Origin: Pelagibacterium luteolum
GTDB taxonomy: Bacteria > Pseudomonadota > Alphaproteobacteria > Rhizobiales > Devosiaceae
Length of the DNA: 64,000 bases
Direction: 5' to 3'
Assembly: GCF_900100665.1 (NCBI RefSeq)
Contig: NZ_FNCS01000010.1
Coordinates: 1-64,000 of the forward strand
Shown here: one piece after another, positions 63,935-64,000 of the stretch
Layout of the letters: every line of letters begins with the position of its first letter
How positions within the stretch are numbered: position 1 is the first letter of the stretch
The notes under the pieces: model-generated
The model's input: the letters and a program-made list of their open reading frames with translations, nothing else
What the model was told of the DNA's origin: nothing
Database searches by the model: none
Program-made: the position numbers and the translations under genes

Positions 63935-64000
63935 TTATTTGGCGCGTTTCTTGGGGCGCTTGGCGGCGGCGGCCGACTCTTTTTCGACCTGGTCCTTGCG
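63935..64000 (-). CDS. C-terminal end of an unidentified protein with a Lys/Ala-rich tail
   Basis: The minus frame is open from the window edge to the TAA at 63935-63937. Only 21 residues are visible, ending AAAAKRPKKRAK. A basic tail like this occurs in nucleic-acid-binding proteins, but the identity cannot be told. Confidence 0.5.
   Translation of the reverse strand, partial: RKDQVEKESAAAAKRPKKRAK

Noticed and set aside
1-64000. CRISPR array
   Set aside because: No regularly spaced direct repeats of 25-40 bp were seen and no cas gene is present.

Overview
The window looks like chromosome from a GC-rich alphaproteobacterium of the order Hyphomicrobiales, most likely Devosiaceae-like (Devosia or Pelagibacterium). 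That placement is inferred from gene content only. The markers are a GcrA cell-cycle regulator with CcrM-type GANTC sites upstream, a SAM-II riboswitch before metZ, an FMN riboswitch before a RibN-type EamA carrier, a PcaQ-like regulator beside pcaIJF, a Pho regulon with extended PstA/PstC, and a double-length dCTP-deaminase family protein.

Layout. 1-6675 is an accessory block: the tail of an MFS transporter, a DUF983 protein, and a nitrosative-stress module (membrane/DUF305 fusion, group III truncated globin, NsrR-like regulator, CBS protein, DUF1971 protein). It ends in a tyrosine recombinase abutting the 3' end of tRNA-Gly(CCC), so it is probably one end of an integrated element. 7-24.5 kb is core metabolism and transport: proVWX glycine betaine uptake, dCTP deaminase-like protein, riboswitch-controlled metZ, trkH, an RND efflux pair, argD-argF-hslO, gcrA, two small proteins and a PACE efflux protein. 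25-36 kb holds an ABC exporter, then phoR-pstSCAB-phoU-phoB with a clear Pho box, and a divergent ppk2-kdgK pair. 36-44.6 kb holds DUF3422 and DUF924 proteins, a RecD/Dda-like helicase, MscS, a KefC-type antiporter and a YtrA-type GntR/ABC operon. 44.7-46.3 kb holds a compact small-ORF unit and the FMN riboswitch-ribN unit. 46.5-59.3 kb holds a short methyltransferase, an SH3b protein, a GGDEF-EAL protein, hrpB, ROK kinase-cutC, a HerA-like ATPase, a NUDIX hydrolase, a PiT transporter and a DUF2062 protein. 59.3-63.2 kb is pcaQ-like/pcaIJF, the last steps of the beta-ketoadipate pathway. The right end is repeat-rich and stops inside an unidentified minus-strand gene.

How it works together. 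Phosphate handling dominates the middle: sensing (PhoR/PhoB), high-affinity uptake (Pst), gating (PhoU), low-affinity uptake (PiT) and polyphosphate use (PPK2). Osmotic and ion handling is also strong (ProVWX, TrkH, MscS, KefC). Several RNA control devices are visible: SAM-II with an intrinsic terminator, the FMN riboswitch with a possible start-site sequestering stem, and an intercistronic stem-loop between pstS and pstC.

Most unusual observations: (1) two near-identical inverted copies of a 307-bp element (24617-24923 and 63204-63510) whose internal reading frame is not conserved, each ending in a large hairpin facing the 3' end of a gene; (2) a 25-codon ORF at 44884-44961 preceded, with no gap, by 16 nt perfectly complementary to the 3' end of 16S rRNA and flanked by hairpins and a terminator; (3) the NsrR-type module with two 21-bp dyads, unusual cysteine spacing and a DoxX-like/DUF305 fusion.
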